64,000 bases of DNA from Paracoccus sp. S1E-3 (GTDB taxonomy: Bacteria > Pseudomonadota > Alphaproteobacteria > Rhodobacterales > Rhodobacteraceae). Position numbers and translations under genes: made by a program. Below, piece after piece: positions 29,072 through 38,165 of this stretch; within the stretch, counting starts at the first letter, position 1, and each line of letters starts with the position of its first letter. The notes beneath the pieces were generated by a model. That model did no database searches. It was not told the origin of the DNA and saw only the letters and a list, made by a program, of their open reading frames with translations. The stretch is from NCBI RefSeq assembly GCF_013868135.1, contig NZ_JACEMU010000004.1, forward strand, positions 310,001 to 374,000, given 5' to 3'.

Positions 29072-30232
29072 CTAGTCCAGCCCGGCCAGTGTTGCCGTCA
29101 AGGCGTGGTAGATGTCGGGTTTTCCGGGGAACAGGGTTTCCACGGGGCGCCCCTGCTCGTCGATCTCGCCGAACCAACCGCCGTATTCGTGATCGATATG
29201 GTGCCGGTCCAACTGCGTCCACAGTCGGTCGAGATCGGCCAGCGAGGCGGCGTCCCCGGTCGCCCGATGCAGCGCATGGGCCGTGGCCACGGCCTCGGCC
29301 ACCGGCCACCACAGGCGGCGGCGATTGTCGATCCGTCCGTTCCACCCCATCGTATAGGCGAGTCCGCCCTCGGGCAGCCAGGCATCGGCCATGGCGCGGG
29401 TATAGAGCTGCCTTGCAGCCTCGACCGTCCAGTCGTATCGCGCATCGCGGCCGCCCAGCTCGCGCATTTCCAGGATCAGGCGCGCCCATTCGATCGCATG
29501 GCCGGGCGTTGTGCCGGGCGGTCGGAACATCGGATCGCCTGCGAAATCGCGGTCGACCTGCCAGTCCGGGGTGAAATGTTCGGGAACCACCCATCCCGCG
29601 GCGCGGGCGTGGCGGTCGATCATGAAGCCCGCGATGCTGCGCGCCATGGCCAGATATTCGGGATCCCGCCAGGTGTCATAGGCGGCCAGCAGCGCCTCGG
29701 TCAGGTGCATGTTGGCATTGCCACCGCGATAGGCGGGAGGGTTGGTCCAGTCCTCGTCGAAGGTGTCGGACACCGCGCCCGGATCCTCCTCCCAGAAGCG
29801 GTTCTTCAACTCGGCCATGACAAGATCGCGCAGCTTGTCGGCATCCTTCTGCCCCAGACTGGCTGCCCATGCCGCCGCCAGCAGCACGAAGGCATGGCCG
29901 TAAGCCTGCTTCCTGCGATCGCGTGGACCGGCGTCATCCGCGCTCCACCAGAAGCCCCCGTTGACGGGATCGAGATGACCGTTGAGAAGATAAGCCATAC
30001 CGTGATCGACGATCTCGCCGGCGCGGGGATGACCCAGGGCCGCGCCGCGCGCATAGGCGTGGATCATCCGCGTCGTCTCATGCAGTTCGCGCGTAGGGTC
30101 GGCCATGGGCGAGCCGTCGCGCGCCAGTTTGTGGAATCCGCCCGCCGGATTGACGGCGGCGGCGTGAAAATCAAGCAGCCGAAGCGCCTCGGCACGGCTC
30201 CAGTCAGCTCCGTAGTCAGTCACCGGCGGCAT
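29072..30232 (-). CDS. AGE-family (N-acylglucosamine 2-epimerase-like) sugar isomerase
   Basis: A 386-residue (alpha/alpha)6-barrel enzyme. It resembles YihS-type aldose-ketose isomerases and mannose isomerases. Conserved pieces: RELHETTRMIHAYA, GGFWWSADD, RKQAYGHAFVLLAAAWA (candidate catalytic His), GGNANMHLTEALLAAYD, TTPGHAIEWARLIL (catalytic His), RRRLWWPVAEAVATAHAL and EYGGWFGEID. The likely reaction is interconversion of mannose, glucose, fructose or a related hexose; the substrate cannot be told from sequence. Between fdhG and modA, divergent from modA; no sugar genes adjoin it. Confidence 0.88.
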   Translation of the reverse strand: MPPVTDYGADWSRAEALRLLDFHAAAVNPAGGFHKLARDGSPMADPTRELHETTRMIHAYARGAALGHPRAGEIVDHGMAYLLNGHLDPVNGGFWWSADDAGPRDRRKQAYGHAFVLLAAAWAASLGQKDADKLRDLVMAELKNRFWEEDPGAVSDTFDEDWTNPPAYRGGNANMHLTEALLAAYDTWRDPEYLAMARSIAGFMIDRHARAAGWVVPEHFTPDWQVDRDFAGDPMFRPPGTTPGHAIEWARLILEMRELGGRDARYDWTVEAARQLYTRAMADAWLPEGGLAYTMGWNGRIDNRRRLWWPVAEAVATAHALHRATGDAASLADLDRLWTQLDRHHIDHEYGGWFGEIDEQGRPVETLFPGKPDIYHALTATLAGLD

Positions 30233-30263
30233 CCTTTATCAGGTTGGGTCGTCCCGACATGGC

Positions 30264-30307
30264 TTGCCTGTCACAGCAGAACAGTCAATATGTTCAGCGA
30301 AACATAT
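30264..30307 (+). promoter_or_regulatory. modA promoter region with inverted repeat (candidate Mo-box)
   Basis: A perfect inverted repeat ATATGTT-N6-AACATAT (30288-30294 and 30301-30307) sits 15-34 nt before the modA start. It covers the position where a -10 would lie, 17 nt after a TTGCCT -35-like hexamer (30264-30269). ModE Mo-boxes occupy the same place in mod operons and have CGnTATnT-like half-sites with 6-nt spacing; the outer bases here (CG/TG) fit partly. A repressor site is likely; its assignment to ModE is inference. Confidence 0.45.
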
Positions 30308-30321
30308 CGGAGGATCACCCC

Positions 30322-31074
30322 ATGCGCCGAACCAGTCTTGCCGCCCTGATCGCCACCACGCTGGCCGTGCCCGCCATGGCCGAGGAGGTGACGGTGTTCG
30401 CAGCCGCCTCGATGAAGACCGCGCTCGACCAGATCGCGGCGGATTACGAGGCCGCGACCGGCAATGACGTGGTGGTCAGCTATGCCGGGTCGAACCTGCT
30501 GGCCAAGCAGATCATCGATGGCGCGCCCGCCGACATTTTCATCTCGGCCGCCGTTGGCTGGATGGACGAGGTCGAAAAGGCCGGGATGATTGCCGATGGC
30601 AGCCGCCGCGATCTGCTGGGCAACACGCTGGTGCTGGTCGCCCATGAGGACGTTCCCGCACAGGAGATCAGCGCCGCCACCGACCTGAAAGGCCTGATCG
30701 GCGACGGCAAGCTGGCCATGGCGATGGTCGATTCCGTGCCGGCCGGGCAATATGGCAAGGCGGCGCTGGAAAGCCTCGGGTTGTGGGAAGGCGTGGCCCC
30801 CGCGGTCGCGCAGGCCGACAACGTCCGCTCGGCGCTGGCGTTGGTGGCGACGGGGGAAGCGCCCTACGGCATCGTCTATGCCACCGACGCCAATGCCGAG
30901 CCGAAGGTGCATGTCGTCGGCACCTTCCCCGCCGACAGCTACCCGCCCGCCATCTATCCCGCCGCCTTGCTGAAAGGCGCAGCCGACCCCGCCGACACCG
31001 CCTTTTTCGAGGCATTGTCAGCGCCCGAAGCCGATGCCATCTTCGCCGCACAAGGTTTCAAGGTGCCGGAATAA
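30322..31074 (+). CDS. modA: molybdate ABC transporter substrate-binding protein
   Basis: A 250-residue periplasmic protein that binds molybdate or tungstate. The start is ATG 30322, with GGAGG 9 nt upstream; a signal peptide (MRRTSLAALIATTLAVPAMA) follows. EEVTVFAAASMKTALDQIA is the ModA N terminus with an oxyanion-binding Ser. GSNLLAKQIIDGAPADIFISA and VPAGQYGKAALESLGLW are the other ModA blocks. First gene of modABC, which would feed the Mo-dependent formate dehydrogenase and the YdeP-like enzyme. Confidence 0.95.
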   Translation: MRRTSLAALIATTLAVPAMAEEVTVFAAASMKTALDQIAADYEAATGNDVVVSYAGSNLLAKQIIDGAPADIFISAAVGWMDEVEKAGMIADGSRRDLLGNTLVLVAHEDVPAQEISAATDLKGLIGDGKLAMAMVDSVPAGQYGKAALESLGLWEGVAPAVAQADNVRSALALVATGEAPYGIVYATDANAEPKVHVVGTFPADSYPPAIYPAALLKGAADPADTAFFEALSAPEADAIFAAQGFKVPE

Positions 31075-31083
31075 ACACAACGG

Positions 31084-31779
31084 ATGGACTGGCTGATACC
31101 CGAGGAATGGCAGGCCGTCGCGCTGTCGCTGAAGGTCTCGTTCTGGGCGGTGCTGGCCAGTCTGCCTTTGGGCATTCTGTGCGCCTATGCGCTGGCGCGC
31201 TGGCGCTTTCCGGGGCGACAGGTGCTGAACGGGCTGGTCCATCTGCCGCTGATCCTGCCGCCGGTGGTCACCGGCTATCTGCTATTGCTGGGTTTCGGAC
31301 GCCGGGGCCTGATCGGTGCGCCGCTGGCGGAATGGTTCGGGATTGTCTTCGCCTTTCGCTGGACCGGCGCGGCGCTTGCCGCCGCCGTCATGGCCTTTCC
31401 GCTGATGGTCCGCACCATCCGCCTGTCCATCGAGGCGGTGGACCCGAAACTGGAACAGGCGGCCTCGACGCTGGGGGCGCGACCCGCCAGCGTCTTCGCC
31501 ACCGTCACCCTGCCGCTGATCCTGCCCGGCATCATCGCCGGCAGCATCATCGCCTTCGCCAAGGCCATGGGCGAATTCGGCGCGACCATCACCTTCGTGT
31601 CGAACATTCCCGGCCAGACCCAGACCCTGCCCACCGCCATCTACAGCCAGCTGCAGATCCCCGGCGGCGAGGCGCAGGCGGCGCGGCTCGTCGCCATCTC
31701 GCTGGCGGTGGCGCTCGGCGCCTTGCTGGCATCGGAATGGGCGGGCCGGGCCGTCGCGCGCAGGATTTCGGGCGCATGA
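31084..31779 (+). CDS. modB: molybdate ABC transporter permease
   Basis: A 231-residue inner-membrane permease with about five helices. It starts 9 bp after modA and its stop overlaps modC (ATGA). The coupling-helix EAA motif is EQAASTLGARPASVFATVTLPLILPG (about residues 125-150), followed by AFAKAMGEFGATITFVSNIPGQTQT, typical of ModB. HLPLILPPVVTGYLLLLGFG is an early helix. Confidence 0.95.
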   Translation: MDWLIPEEWQAVALSLKVSFWAVLASLPLGILCAYALARWRFPGRQVLNGLVHLPLILPPVVTGYLLLLGFGRRGLIGAPLAEWFGIVFAFRWTGAALAAAVMAFPLMVRTIRLSIEAVDPKLEQAASTLGARPASVFATVTLPLILPGIIAGSIIAFAKAMGEFGATITFVSNIPGQTQTLPTAIYSQLQIPGGEAQAARLVAISLAVALGALLASEWAGRAVARRISGA

Positions 31780-32864
31780 GCCTGTCTGTCCAGATGCGCC
31801 ACCGCTTTCAGGGATTTGCGCTGGATGTCGATTTCGAGGCCGGTCCCGGCGTGACGGCGCTGTTCGGCCGGTCCGGCGCCGGAAAGACCACCGTGGTAAA
31901 CGCGGTGGCCGGGCTGTTGCGCCCCGATCAGGGCCGGATCGCGCTGGCGGGCCGGGCGCTGCTGGATACCCGGCGCGGCATCGACCTGCCCCCGCCCGCG
32001 CGCCGGATCGGCTATGTCTTTCAGGATGCGCGTCTGTTCCCGCATCTGAGCGTGCGCGGCAATCTGGACTACGGCCGTCGCTTCGCCCCGCGCGAGGCAC
32101 GCCCGGACAAGGCCGGCGTCACCGAGATCATCGACCTGCTGGGCATCGGCGCGCTTCTGGATCGGCGTCCCGGCGCCTTGTCGGGCGGCGAGAGGCAGCG
32201 CGTGGCGCTTGGCCGGGCGATCCTGTCCGGGCCGCGCCTGCTGCTGATGGACGAACCCCTCGCAGCCTTGGACGAGGCGCGAAAGGCCGAGATCCTGCCC
32301 TATCTGGAACGCTTGCGCGACGGGCTGGGGCTGCCGATCCTTTATGTCAGCCACGCCCTGCCGGAAATCACCCGGCTGGCGAATACCGTGGTGCTGCTGG
32401 AGCACGGCCGGGTGACCGCCGCCGGGCCAGCGGCGCAGGTGCTGTCCGATCCGGCCAGCGGCCCGGCACTGGGCCGCGAGACCGGCGCGCTGCTGGAAGC
32501 GGTGGTGGCCGCGCAGGAAAGCGACGGGCTGGCGCGGCTGGATACGCCCGCCGGGCCGATCTGGGTGGCGCGGCCTGATCTGGCGACCGGCGCCAGGGTG
32601 CGGCTCAGGATCGTGGCGCAGGACGTGATGCTGGCGACCGAGGTGCCACGCCATATCTCGGCGCTGAATGTGCTGACAGGCATCATCGACAGCATGGACA
32701 CCGAAGCCGATGGCAGCGTGCTGGTGCGGCTGCGGCTGGGGGCCGAGGCGGCGATCCTGTCGCGGATCACCGGGCGGTCGCGGGCCGCGCTGCAACTGGA
32801 GGTGGGCATGCCTGTCCAGGCGGTGCTGAAATCCGTCTCGATCGTCGAGGTGGCGCCCGGCTGA
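31776..32864 (+). CDS. modC: molybdate ABC transporter ATP-binding protein
   Basis: A 362-residue ATPase from ATG 31776, which overlaps the modB stop by 4 bp. Walker A is FGRSGAGKTTVV (about 28-39), the signature is LSGGERQRVALGRAIL, and Walker B is LLLMDEPLAALD. The C-terminal Mop/TOBE domain (about 290-360; RHISALNVLTGIIDSM, RAALQLEVGMPVQAVLKSV) binds molybdate for feedback inhibition. Last gene of the operon. Confidence 0.96.
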   Translation: MSLSVQMRHRFQGFALDVDFEAGPGVTALFGRSGAGKTTVVNAVAGLLRPDQGRIALAGRALLDTRRGIDLPPPARRIGYVFQDARLFPHLSVRGNLDYGRRFAPREARPDKAGVTEIIDLLGIGALLDRRPGALSGGERQRVALGRAILSGPRLLLMDEPLAALDEARKAEILPYLERLRDGLGLPILYVSHALPEITRLANTVVLLEHGRVTAAGPAAQVLSDPASGPALGRETGALLEAVVAAQESDGLARLDTPAGPIWVARPDLATGARVRLRIVAQDVMLATEVPRHISALNVLTGIIDSMDTEADGSVLVRLRLGAEAAILSRITGRSRAALQLEVGMPVQAVLKSVSIVEVAPG

Positions 32865-32874
32865 GCACCAAAGC

Positions 32875-32899
32875 CCCCCGCACCACATGGGCGCGGGGG
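32875..32899. terminator. GC hairpin after modC
   Basis: Stem CCCCCGC/GCGGGGG (32875-32881 with 32893-32899) with an 11-nt loop starts 10 nt after the modC stop. No T run follows. A second hairpin of 7 bp (32942-32948 with 32955-32961) lies closer to the facing ychF stop. Confidence 0.45.
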
Positions 32900-32975
32900 A
32901 ATTGCAGTCGGCGCCTGCAACGCCGTGGCCTGTCGGCTGGTCGCCCGCGGCCCTGCGGGCGCGGGGCAACGCAGA

Positions 32976-34073
32976 TCAGGTGTTGAACAGGAAGTGCAGG
33001 ACGTCCCCGTCCTTGACCTCATAGGTCTTGCCTTCGATGCGGAACTTGCCGGCCTCGCGTGCGCCCGCCTCGCCCTTGCCGGCGATATAGTCGTCATAAG
33101 CGATGGTTTCGGAGCGGATGAAGCCGCGCTCGAAATCGCCATGGATCACGCCAGCCGCCTGCGGGGCCAGCGTGCCCTTGCGGATGGTCCAGGCGCGGGC
33201 CTCTTTCGGGCCGACGGTGAAATAGGTCTGCAGGCCCAGCAGATCGTAGCCGGCGCGGATCAGCCGGTCCAGCCCGGCCTCGTCCAGCCCCATCTCGGAC
33301 AGGAACATCTCCTGTTCTTCGGCCGGAAGCTGGCTGATTTCTTCTTCGATCCGGGCCGAGATCACCACATGGCCCGCGCCCTGCGCATCGGCCATCGCGG
33401 CCACGGCGTCGGAATAGGCATTGCCGGTCGCGGCTTCGTTCTCGGCCACGTTGCAGACGAACAGCACCGGTTTCGCGGTCAGCAGCTGCAGCATGTTCCA
33501 AGCCTTTCGGTCATCCTCCGCCACCTGAACCGTGCGCGCGGGCCTGCCGTTTTCCAGCGCCACCTGCGCGGCTTTCAGCAGGCGTTCCTGCTCGACCGCG
33601 TCCTTGTCGCCACCCTTCAGCTTGCGCGACAGGTTGGCCAGCCGCTTTTCGACCGATTCCAGATCGGCGATCATCAGCTCGGTCTCGATCGTTTCGGCAT
33701 CAGCGATCGGATCGACGCGGCCTTCGACATGGGTCACGTCGCCATCCTCAAAGCAGCGCAACACATGGGCGATGGCGTCGACCTCGCGGATATTGGCGAG
33801 AAACTGGTTGCCGAGACCCTCGCCCTTCGACGCCCCCTTCACCAGACCGGCGATGTCCACGAAAGTGATCCGGGTCGGGATGATCTGCTTCGATCCGGCG
33901 ATCTCGGCCAGCCGGTCGAGGCGCGGATCGGGGACGGCCACGTCGCCGACATTCGGCTCGATGGTGCAGAACGGAAAATTGGCCGCCTGCGCGGCGGCGG
34001 TGCGCGTCAGCGCGTTGAACAGGGTGGACTTGCCGACATTCGGCAGCCCGACGATCCCCATGCGAAAGCCCAT
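32976..34073 (-). CDS. ychF: redox-regulated ATPase YchF
   Basis: A 365-residue Obg-family ATPase/GTPase that binds ribosomes and is linked to oxidative-stress control. G1 is [12 protein letters not shown] (residues 9-20) and G3 is [18 protein letters not shown]. NxxE replaces the canonical G4 NKxD ([11 protein letters not shown]), the hallmark of YchF that gives ATP preference. A coiled coil runs about 135-175. The C-terminal TGS domain contains [25 protein letters not shown] and ends [13 protein letters not shown]. Full length, monocistronic. Confidence 0.97.
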   Translation of the reverse strand: MGFRMGIVGLPNVGKSTLFNALTRTAAAQAANFPFCTIEPNVGDVAVPDPRLDRLAEIAGSKQIIPTRITFVDIAGLVKGASKGEGLGNQFLANIREVDAIAHVLRCFEDGDVTHVEGRVDPIADAETIETELMIADLESVEKRLANLSRKLKGGDKDAVEQERLLKAAQVALENGRPARTVQVAEDDRKAWNMLQLLTAKPVLFVCNVAENEAATGNAYSDAVAAMADAQGAGHVVISARIEEEISQLPAEEQEMFLSEMGLDEAGLDRLIRAGYDLLGLQTYFTVGPKEARAWTIRKGTLAPQAAGVIHGDFERGFIRSETIAYDDYIAGKGEAGAREAGKFRIEGKTYEVKDGDVLHFLFNT

Positions 34074-34200
34074 GTCGAAATCCCGTGCGATTGGTTTGCG
34101 GGGTCTTTACGCGGCCCGTGCGGCTTCGTCCAGTTCCCCGGCCTTTTCCCTGCCGCTCAAATGGGGTTTAACCGCACAGATTCCTAGCGAAGCGGACAAG

Positions 34201-34851
34201 ATGATGAGACGCGCGATCCTGTGGGACATGGACGGCACGCTGATCGACAGCGAGCCCGCCCATGCCGCGGCCTTCGACGAGGCCGTGGTCGAGATGGGCC
34301 TGTCCTTCCCGCCCAATTTTCACGACCAGCTTCTGGGTCGCTCCTCGGCCGAGGTGCACAAGGCGGTCGCCGAACAGGCCCCTGACCTGACCTATGAAGA
34401 CTGGATGGCGCGGAAATGGGCGCATTTCGTGGGCCACGCGCGGCAAGTGCACCGCCGCGACAGCGTGGCGAACATCGCCGTGACGAAGGCGGCCGAGGGG
34501 CTGCCGATGGCGGTGGTGTCGAACTCGACCGCAGACGAGGTCGCTTTGGCGATGGAGGTGACGGGCCTTGACCGGATCATTCCGGTCACGGTCAGCCGCG
34601 CCGATGTGAAGGAAGGCAAGCCCAGCCCGGAAGGTTATCTGCTGGCCGCCAGGCGTCTTAGCGTGCCCCCTGCCGATTGTCTGGTGGTCGAGGACAGCCT
34701 CGTTGGTGCGCAAGCCGGGCTGAATGCGGGGATGCGGGTGCTCTATCATCCGCAGCTGCCGGCCGCCGATCCCGCCGCCCTGCCCGCTGGCCTGCGCTAT
34801 CTGTCCCCCGACGCCGATCCGGCCCCGGTGATCGAAGAAATGCTGGCCTGA
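34201..34851 (+). CDS. HAD-superfamily hydrolase (beta-phosphoglucomutase-like)
   Basis: A 216-residue HAD phosphatase. Motif I is [13 protein letters not shown] at residues 7-19, with both catalytic Asp. Motif II is [10 protein letters not shown], the motif III lysine is in [13 protein letters not shown], and motif IV is [15 protein letters not shown] helical cap lies between motifs I and II. The tandem ATGATG leaves the start ambiguous by one codon. It probably dephosphorylates a small phospho-sugar or nucleotide. The frame is open far upstream, antisense to ychF, but those codons are not part of it. Confidence 0.9.
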   Translation: MMRRAILWDMDGTLIDSEPAHAAAFDEAVVEMGLSFPPNFHDQLLGRSSAEVHKAVAEQAPDLTYEDWMARKWAHFVGHARQVHRRDSVANIAVTKAAEGLPMAVVSNSTADEVALAMEVTGLDRIIPVTVSRADVKEGKPSPEGYLLAARRLSVPPADCLVVEDSLVGAQAGLNAGMRVLYHPQLPAADPAALPAGLRYLSPDADPAPVIEEMLA

Positions 34852-35102
34852 CCGGCGCCCGTGAACCTCGGGGATGAGCGCGCTTCCACGGGGCATCGCC
34901 GGTCTCTGCCCGATCGAGAGGGTCGCGGTGCCCTGCGGACCGATCTTCACCGACTGGCCTCGCGACCGGGTGCCCGCCTCGGCGCATGGGCAAGACGCAC
35001 GGGACATGACGCCACACGGAAGGAACCCTCGTTGCCGCCGCTCTGGCATCCGGGCATAACGGCGCCGAACCCTGACCACAGCCGCCGGGACGAGTCGCAC
35101 CC

Positions 35103-35678
35103 ATGAAAGACTTCGAAAAGCTGATCGAAATCCTCGACCCCAACACTCTGCTGGGCGCGCTGATGATCGCGGCGCTGCTGTTCGCCGCGGGGCTGATCCT
35201 GTCATGGAGCATCAAGCGCCTGACCATCGAAGCGCTGCGCCATGACCGGCGCGACATGATCGACCAGATTTCGCTGAATTTCCTCAGCCGGCTGATCGGG
35301 CTGTTCGTCTGGGTGGTGCTGCTGACCTTTTACGCTCACCTGATCCCGGCGCTCGACCGGCTGGCAAGCGCAATGCTGGCGGGGGTCGGCCTTGCCTCGG
35401 TCATCATCGGTTTCGCCGCCCAGCAGACGCTGGGCAACCTTGTCGCCGGGATCAGCCTGGTGCTGTATCGCCCCTTCCGGCAGGGCGACCGGCTGCAGGT
35501 CGCAGCCCCTGCCCCCAGCGAATATGATACCGGCACCGTCGAGAACATCTCGCTGGGCTTCACCACCCTGCGCAGCGATGAGGGCCACGAAATCATCATC
35601 GCCAACGGCACCATGGCCCAGCAGACGATGATCAAGCTGCTGCCGGAGGCGGCGAAACCCGCCGCCCCGAAAGCATAA
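35103..35678 (+). CDS. small mechanosensitive channel (MscS family)
   Basis: A 191-residue, MscS-type channel reduced to the core. Three helices: LGALMIAALLFAAGLILSW, LIGLFVWVVLLTFYAHLI and the pore-lining MLAGVGLASVIIGFAAQQTLGNLVAGISLV with its Gly/Ala packing pattern. The beta domain follows (YRPFRQGDRLQV, GTVENISLGFTTLRSDEGHEIIIANGTM). The protein stops there, so the C-terminal alpha/beta cage of E. coli MscS (286 residues) is missing. The stop lies 1 nt from the facing ydeP-like stop. The 251 bp upstream (34852-35102) hold no convincing gene. Confidence 0.92.
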   Translation: MKDFEKLIEILDPNTLLGALMIAALLFAAGLILSWSIKRLTIEALRHDRRDMIDQISLNFLSRLIGLFVWVVLLTFYAHLIPALDRLASAMLAGVGLASVIIGFAAQQTLGNLVAGISLVLYRPFRQGDRLQVAAPAPSEYDTGTVENISLGFTTLRSDEGHEIIIANGTMAQQTMIKLLPEAAKPAAPKA

Positions 35679-35679
35679 T

Positions 35680-37947
35680 TCAGGCGGCGACGATCCTGAC
35701 CGGGATCGACTTGGCCGCCGGAGTGCCGCTGAGCGGGTCAAAATAATACAGCGGCAGCAAGGGGTTCAGCTCGGGATAATAGCCCGCGACCGCGCCCCGC
35801 GGCAGCGAATAGCGCACCACCGAAAGCCCCTCGACCCGGCGGGTCACGCCATCGGTGCTGAGGGTTTCCAGGTCGATATTCGCCCCCTCGGTCAGGCCGC
35901 GTTCGTCCATGTCGTCCCCGTTCATGAACAGCACCATGCGGTCGCCGTAAACGCCGCGGTAGCGGTCGTTATCGCTGTAGATGGTGGTGTTGAACTGGTC
36001 ATGCGAACGGATCGTGGCCAGCCGCAGCATCGTCGGATCGGCCACCGGGTCATTGGCATGCAGCCCCGGCAGGACGAGGAAATTCGCCCGGCCGTTGGGG
36101 GTGTTCCAGATCCGCCGGCGCGGCGGTATATCCAGATGAAAGCCGGTGGGGACGGCGATGCGACGATTGAAGTCGCTGTAGATCTCGGGATAGACCTCGG
36201 CGATCTTGTCGCGGATCAGGCTGTAATCCTGCGCGTATTCCGCCCATTTCACCGGGCTGTCGGGCACGGCGGCCATGGCGATGCGGCAGACGATCTCGAC
36301 CTCGCCGAGCAGATCGGGGCTGGCGGGCGGCAGCACGCCGCGCGAGGCGGTGACATTGGCCATCGCGTCCTCGATGGTGACGAACTGTTCGCCCTTGGTG
36401 GTCGCCAGCACTTCCGAGCGCGCGATCACCGGCAGGATCAGCGCATCAAGGCCGTGGATCACATGGCCCCGGTTCAGCTTGGTGGCGATGCCCACCGTCA
36501 GCCCGACCGATTGCATCGCCCGATAGGCACGCTCGGTATCGGGCACGGCGCGCACGAAATTGCCGCCGAGTCCGATGAAGACGCGGACGGTGCCCGCCTC
36601 CATCGCCGCCACGGTTTCGACGGTGTTGTGGCCGGGGGCGCGCGCCGGCTCGAACCCGAAGGCGTCGCGGACGCGGTCCAGATACAGCGCGGTCGGTTTT
36701 TCGTTGATCCCCACCGTGCGGTCACCCTGCACGTTGGAATGGCCGCGCACGGGCACGATCCCCGCGCCGGGCTTGCCGTAATTCCCCCGCAGCAGCAGCA
36801 GGTTCGAGATCTGCTGAACCAGTTCCGTCCCGCGCTGATGCTGGGTGATGCCCATGCCGTAGGCGATCATCGTCGCGTTGGATCTGGCATAGATGTCGGC
36901 GCATTCGCGGATCTTGGCCTCGGACAGGCCGCAGGCAGCGACCAGCTCGGGCCAGTCATGGGCCATCACGTCGGCGCGCAGCGCCTCGATCCCGGCGGTG
37001 TTGTCGCGGATGAAATCGTGATCCAGCACCGCCTCGCCCGCGGCATCGCGTTCGAACAGAACCCGCATCATGCCCTTCAGGAAGGCCAGATCGCCGCCGA
37101 TACGGATCTGCAGGAAGTCGCTGGCGATGTCGGTATGGCCGAAGCGGGCCATCTGGATCACGTCCTGCGGTTCGGTGAATTCGATCAGCGCGCGTTCGGG
37201 CATCGGGTTCACGGCGATGATCGGCACGCCGCGTTTACGGGCCTCGACCAGATTGGTCATCATCCGGGGCGAGTTGGTGCCGGGGTTCTGGCCGAGGATG
37301 AAGATCGCCTCGGCATGCTCCCAGTCCTCCATCACGCAGGTGCCCTTGCCGATGCCGATGGCGGGGGGCAGCCCCTCGCTGGTCGGAGCGTGGCACATGT
37401 TGGAACAGTCGGGGAAATTGTTGGTCCCGTAGGCCCGCCCGAGGATCGCCCACAGGAACGCCGCCTCGTTCGGGGTCCGCCCCGAGGTGTAGAACCCCGC
37501 CAGGTTCGGATCGTCGAGGGCACGCAGATGCCGGCCGATCAGGTCAAAGGCGTCGTCCCAGCTGATCGGGACATAATGATCGGTGGCCGCGTCATAGCGC
37601 ATCGGCTCGGTCAGGCGGCCCTGCATCTCCAGCCAGTGATCGGATTGCCGGGCCATTTCGGTGACGGTGTGGCGGGCAAAGAAGTCGCGGTCGGCGCGCA
37701 GCTTGGTGGCTTCGAAGGCGAGGGCCTTGGCGCCGTTCTCGCAGAATTCCAGCCGCTTGGTACAGGCGGCATCGGGATAGGCGCAGCTGGGACATTTGAA
37801 ACCGCCGGGCTGGTTCATCGCCAACAGCGCCCGCGACCCCTTGGTCAGCACGCTCTGCTGCATCAGCACTTTGGCGGTCGCCGCCGCCGCCCCCCAGCCA
37901 CCGGCGGGGTGGGTATAGGGTTTGATCCGGGGGATCCTGTCGGCCAT
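35680..37947 (-). CDS. FdhF/YdeP-family molybdopterin oxidoreductase
   Basis: A 755-residue molybdopterin enzyme of the YdeP group, distinct from true formate dehydrogenases. N-terminal GGFKCPSCAYPDA and KRLEFCENGAKA hold the iron-sulfur-like cysteines of this group; the usual C-x2-C-x3-C-xn-C spacing is altered. PISWDDAFDLIGRHLRAL, SGRTPNEAAFLWA, LPPAIGIGKGTCVMEDWEHA, MAYGMGITQHQRGTE and VRGHSNVQGDRT are typical of the family, and the C terminus is the dinucleotide-binding domain. No signal peptide: cytosolic. It has no Sec codon. YdeP is associated with acid resistance in E. coli; the reaction is unknown. Divergent from the Hsp100 gene. Confidence 0.9.
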   Translation of the reverse strand: MADRIPRIKPYTHPAGGWGAAAATAKVLMQQSVLTKGSRALLAMNQPGGFKCPSCAYPDAACTKRLEFCENGAKALAFEATKLRADRDFFARHTVTEMARQSDHWLEMQGRLTEPMRYDAATDHYVPISWDDAFDLIGRHLRALDDPNLAGFYTSGRTPNEAAFLWAILGRAYGTNNFPDCSNMCHAPTSEGLPPAIGIGKGTCVMEDWEHAEAIFILGQNPGTNSPRMMTNLVEARKRGVPIIAVNPMPERALIEFTEPQDVIQMARFGHTDIASDFLQIRIGGDLAFLKGMMRVLFERDAAGEAVLDHDFIRDNTAGIEALRADVMAHDWPELVAACGLSEAKIRECADIYARSNATMIAYGMGITQHQRGTELVQQISNLLLLRGNYGKPGAGIVPVRGHSNVQGDRTVGINEKPTALYLDRVRDAFGFEPARAPGHNTVETVAAMEAGTVRVFIGLGGNFVRAVPDTERAYRAMQSVGLTVGIATKLNRGHVIHGLDALILPVIARSEVLATTKGEQFVTIEDAMANVTASRGVLPPASPDLLGEVEIVCRIAMAAVPDSPVKWAEYAQDYSLIRDKIAEVYPEIYSDFNRRIAVPTGFHLDIPPRRRIWNTPNGRANFLVLPGLHANDPVADPTMLRLATIRSHDQFNTTIYSDNDRYRGVYGDRMVLFMNGDDMDERGLTEGANIDLETLSTDGVTRRVEGLSVVRYSLPRGAVAGYYPELNPLLPLYYFDPLSGTPAAKSIPVRIVAA

Positions 37948-38101
37948 GAGGGCATGCTCCTTTTACGCGAAGTCAATCTATACTCTCCGTCCCGAACCGC
38001 CAACCGCCGAAAGTCGGGTTGAACCGCGCCGCAGTTCAGTTTCTTATCGATGACGTGGGGTCGCGAATCGGCGTCCGATGCAACAATCCGCCGCGAATGA
38101 T

Positions 38102-38159
38102 CGGAATCTGTTCCGAAACTTTCCGGCCGGTTGCCCGCGTGGTAGTTTTCGAACCGGAG
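38102..38159 (+). promoter_or_regulatory. hairpins in the Hsp100 5' leader, one touching the Shine-Dalgarno
   Basis: CGGAA-TCTG-TTCCG (38102-38115) is followed by a second hairpin CCGGTT (38127-38132) with AACCGG (38152-38157). The last two G of that arm are the first two of the GGAG Shine-Dalgarno (38156-38159) of ATG 38166. Translation control by temperature is possible for a heat-shock ATPase but not shown. Confidence 0.3.
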
Positions 38160-38165
38160 AAAATC

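Noticed and set aside
25928..30349. Very long open frame (over 1400 codons) on the plus strand opposite the fdh operon
   Set aside because: Antisense shadow of high-GC coding DNA; composition is His/Arg/Gly-rich without domains, and the opposite strand holds clear genes. The same applies to 13804-17001 and 4724-6442.
34861..35106. GTG-started 81-codon frame ending at the MscS start
   Set aside because: Arg/His-rich shadow-like composition, no Shine-Dalgarno; I treat 34852-35102 as non-coding.
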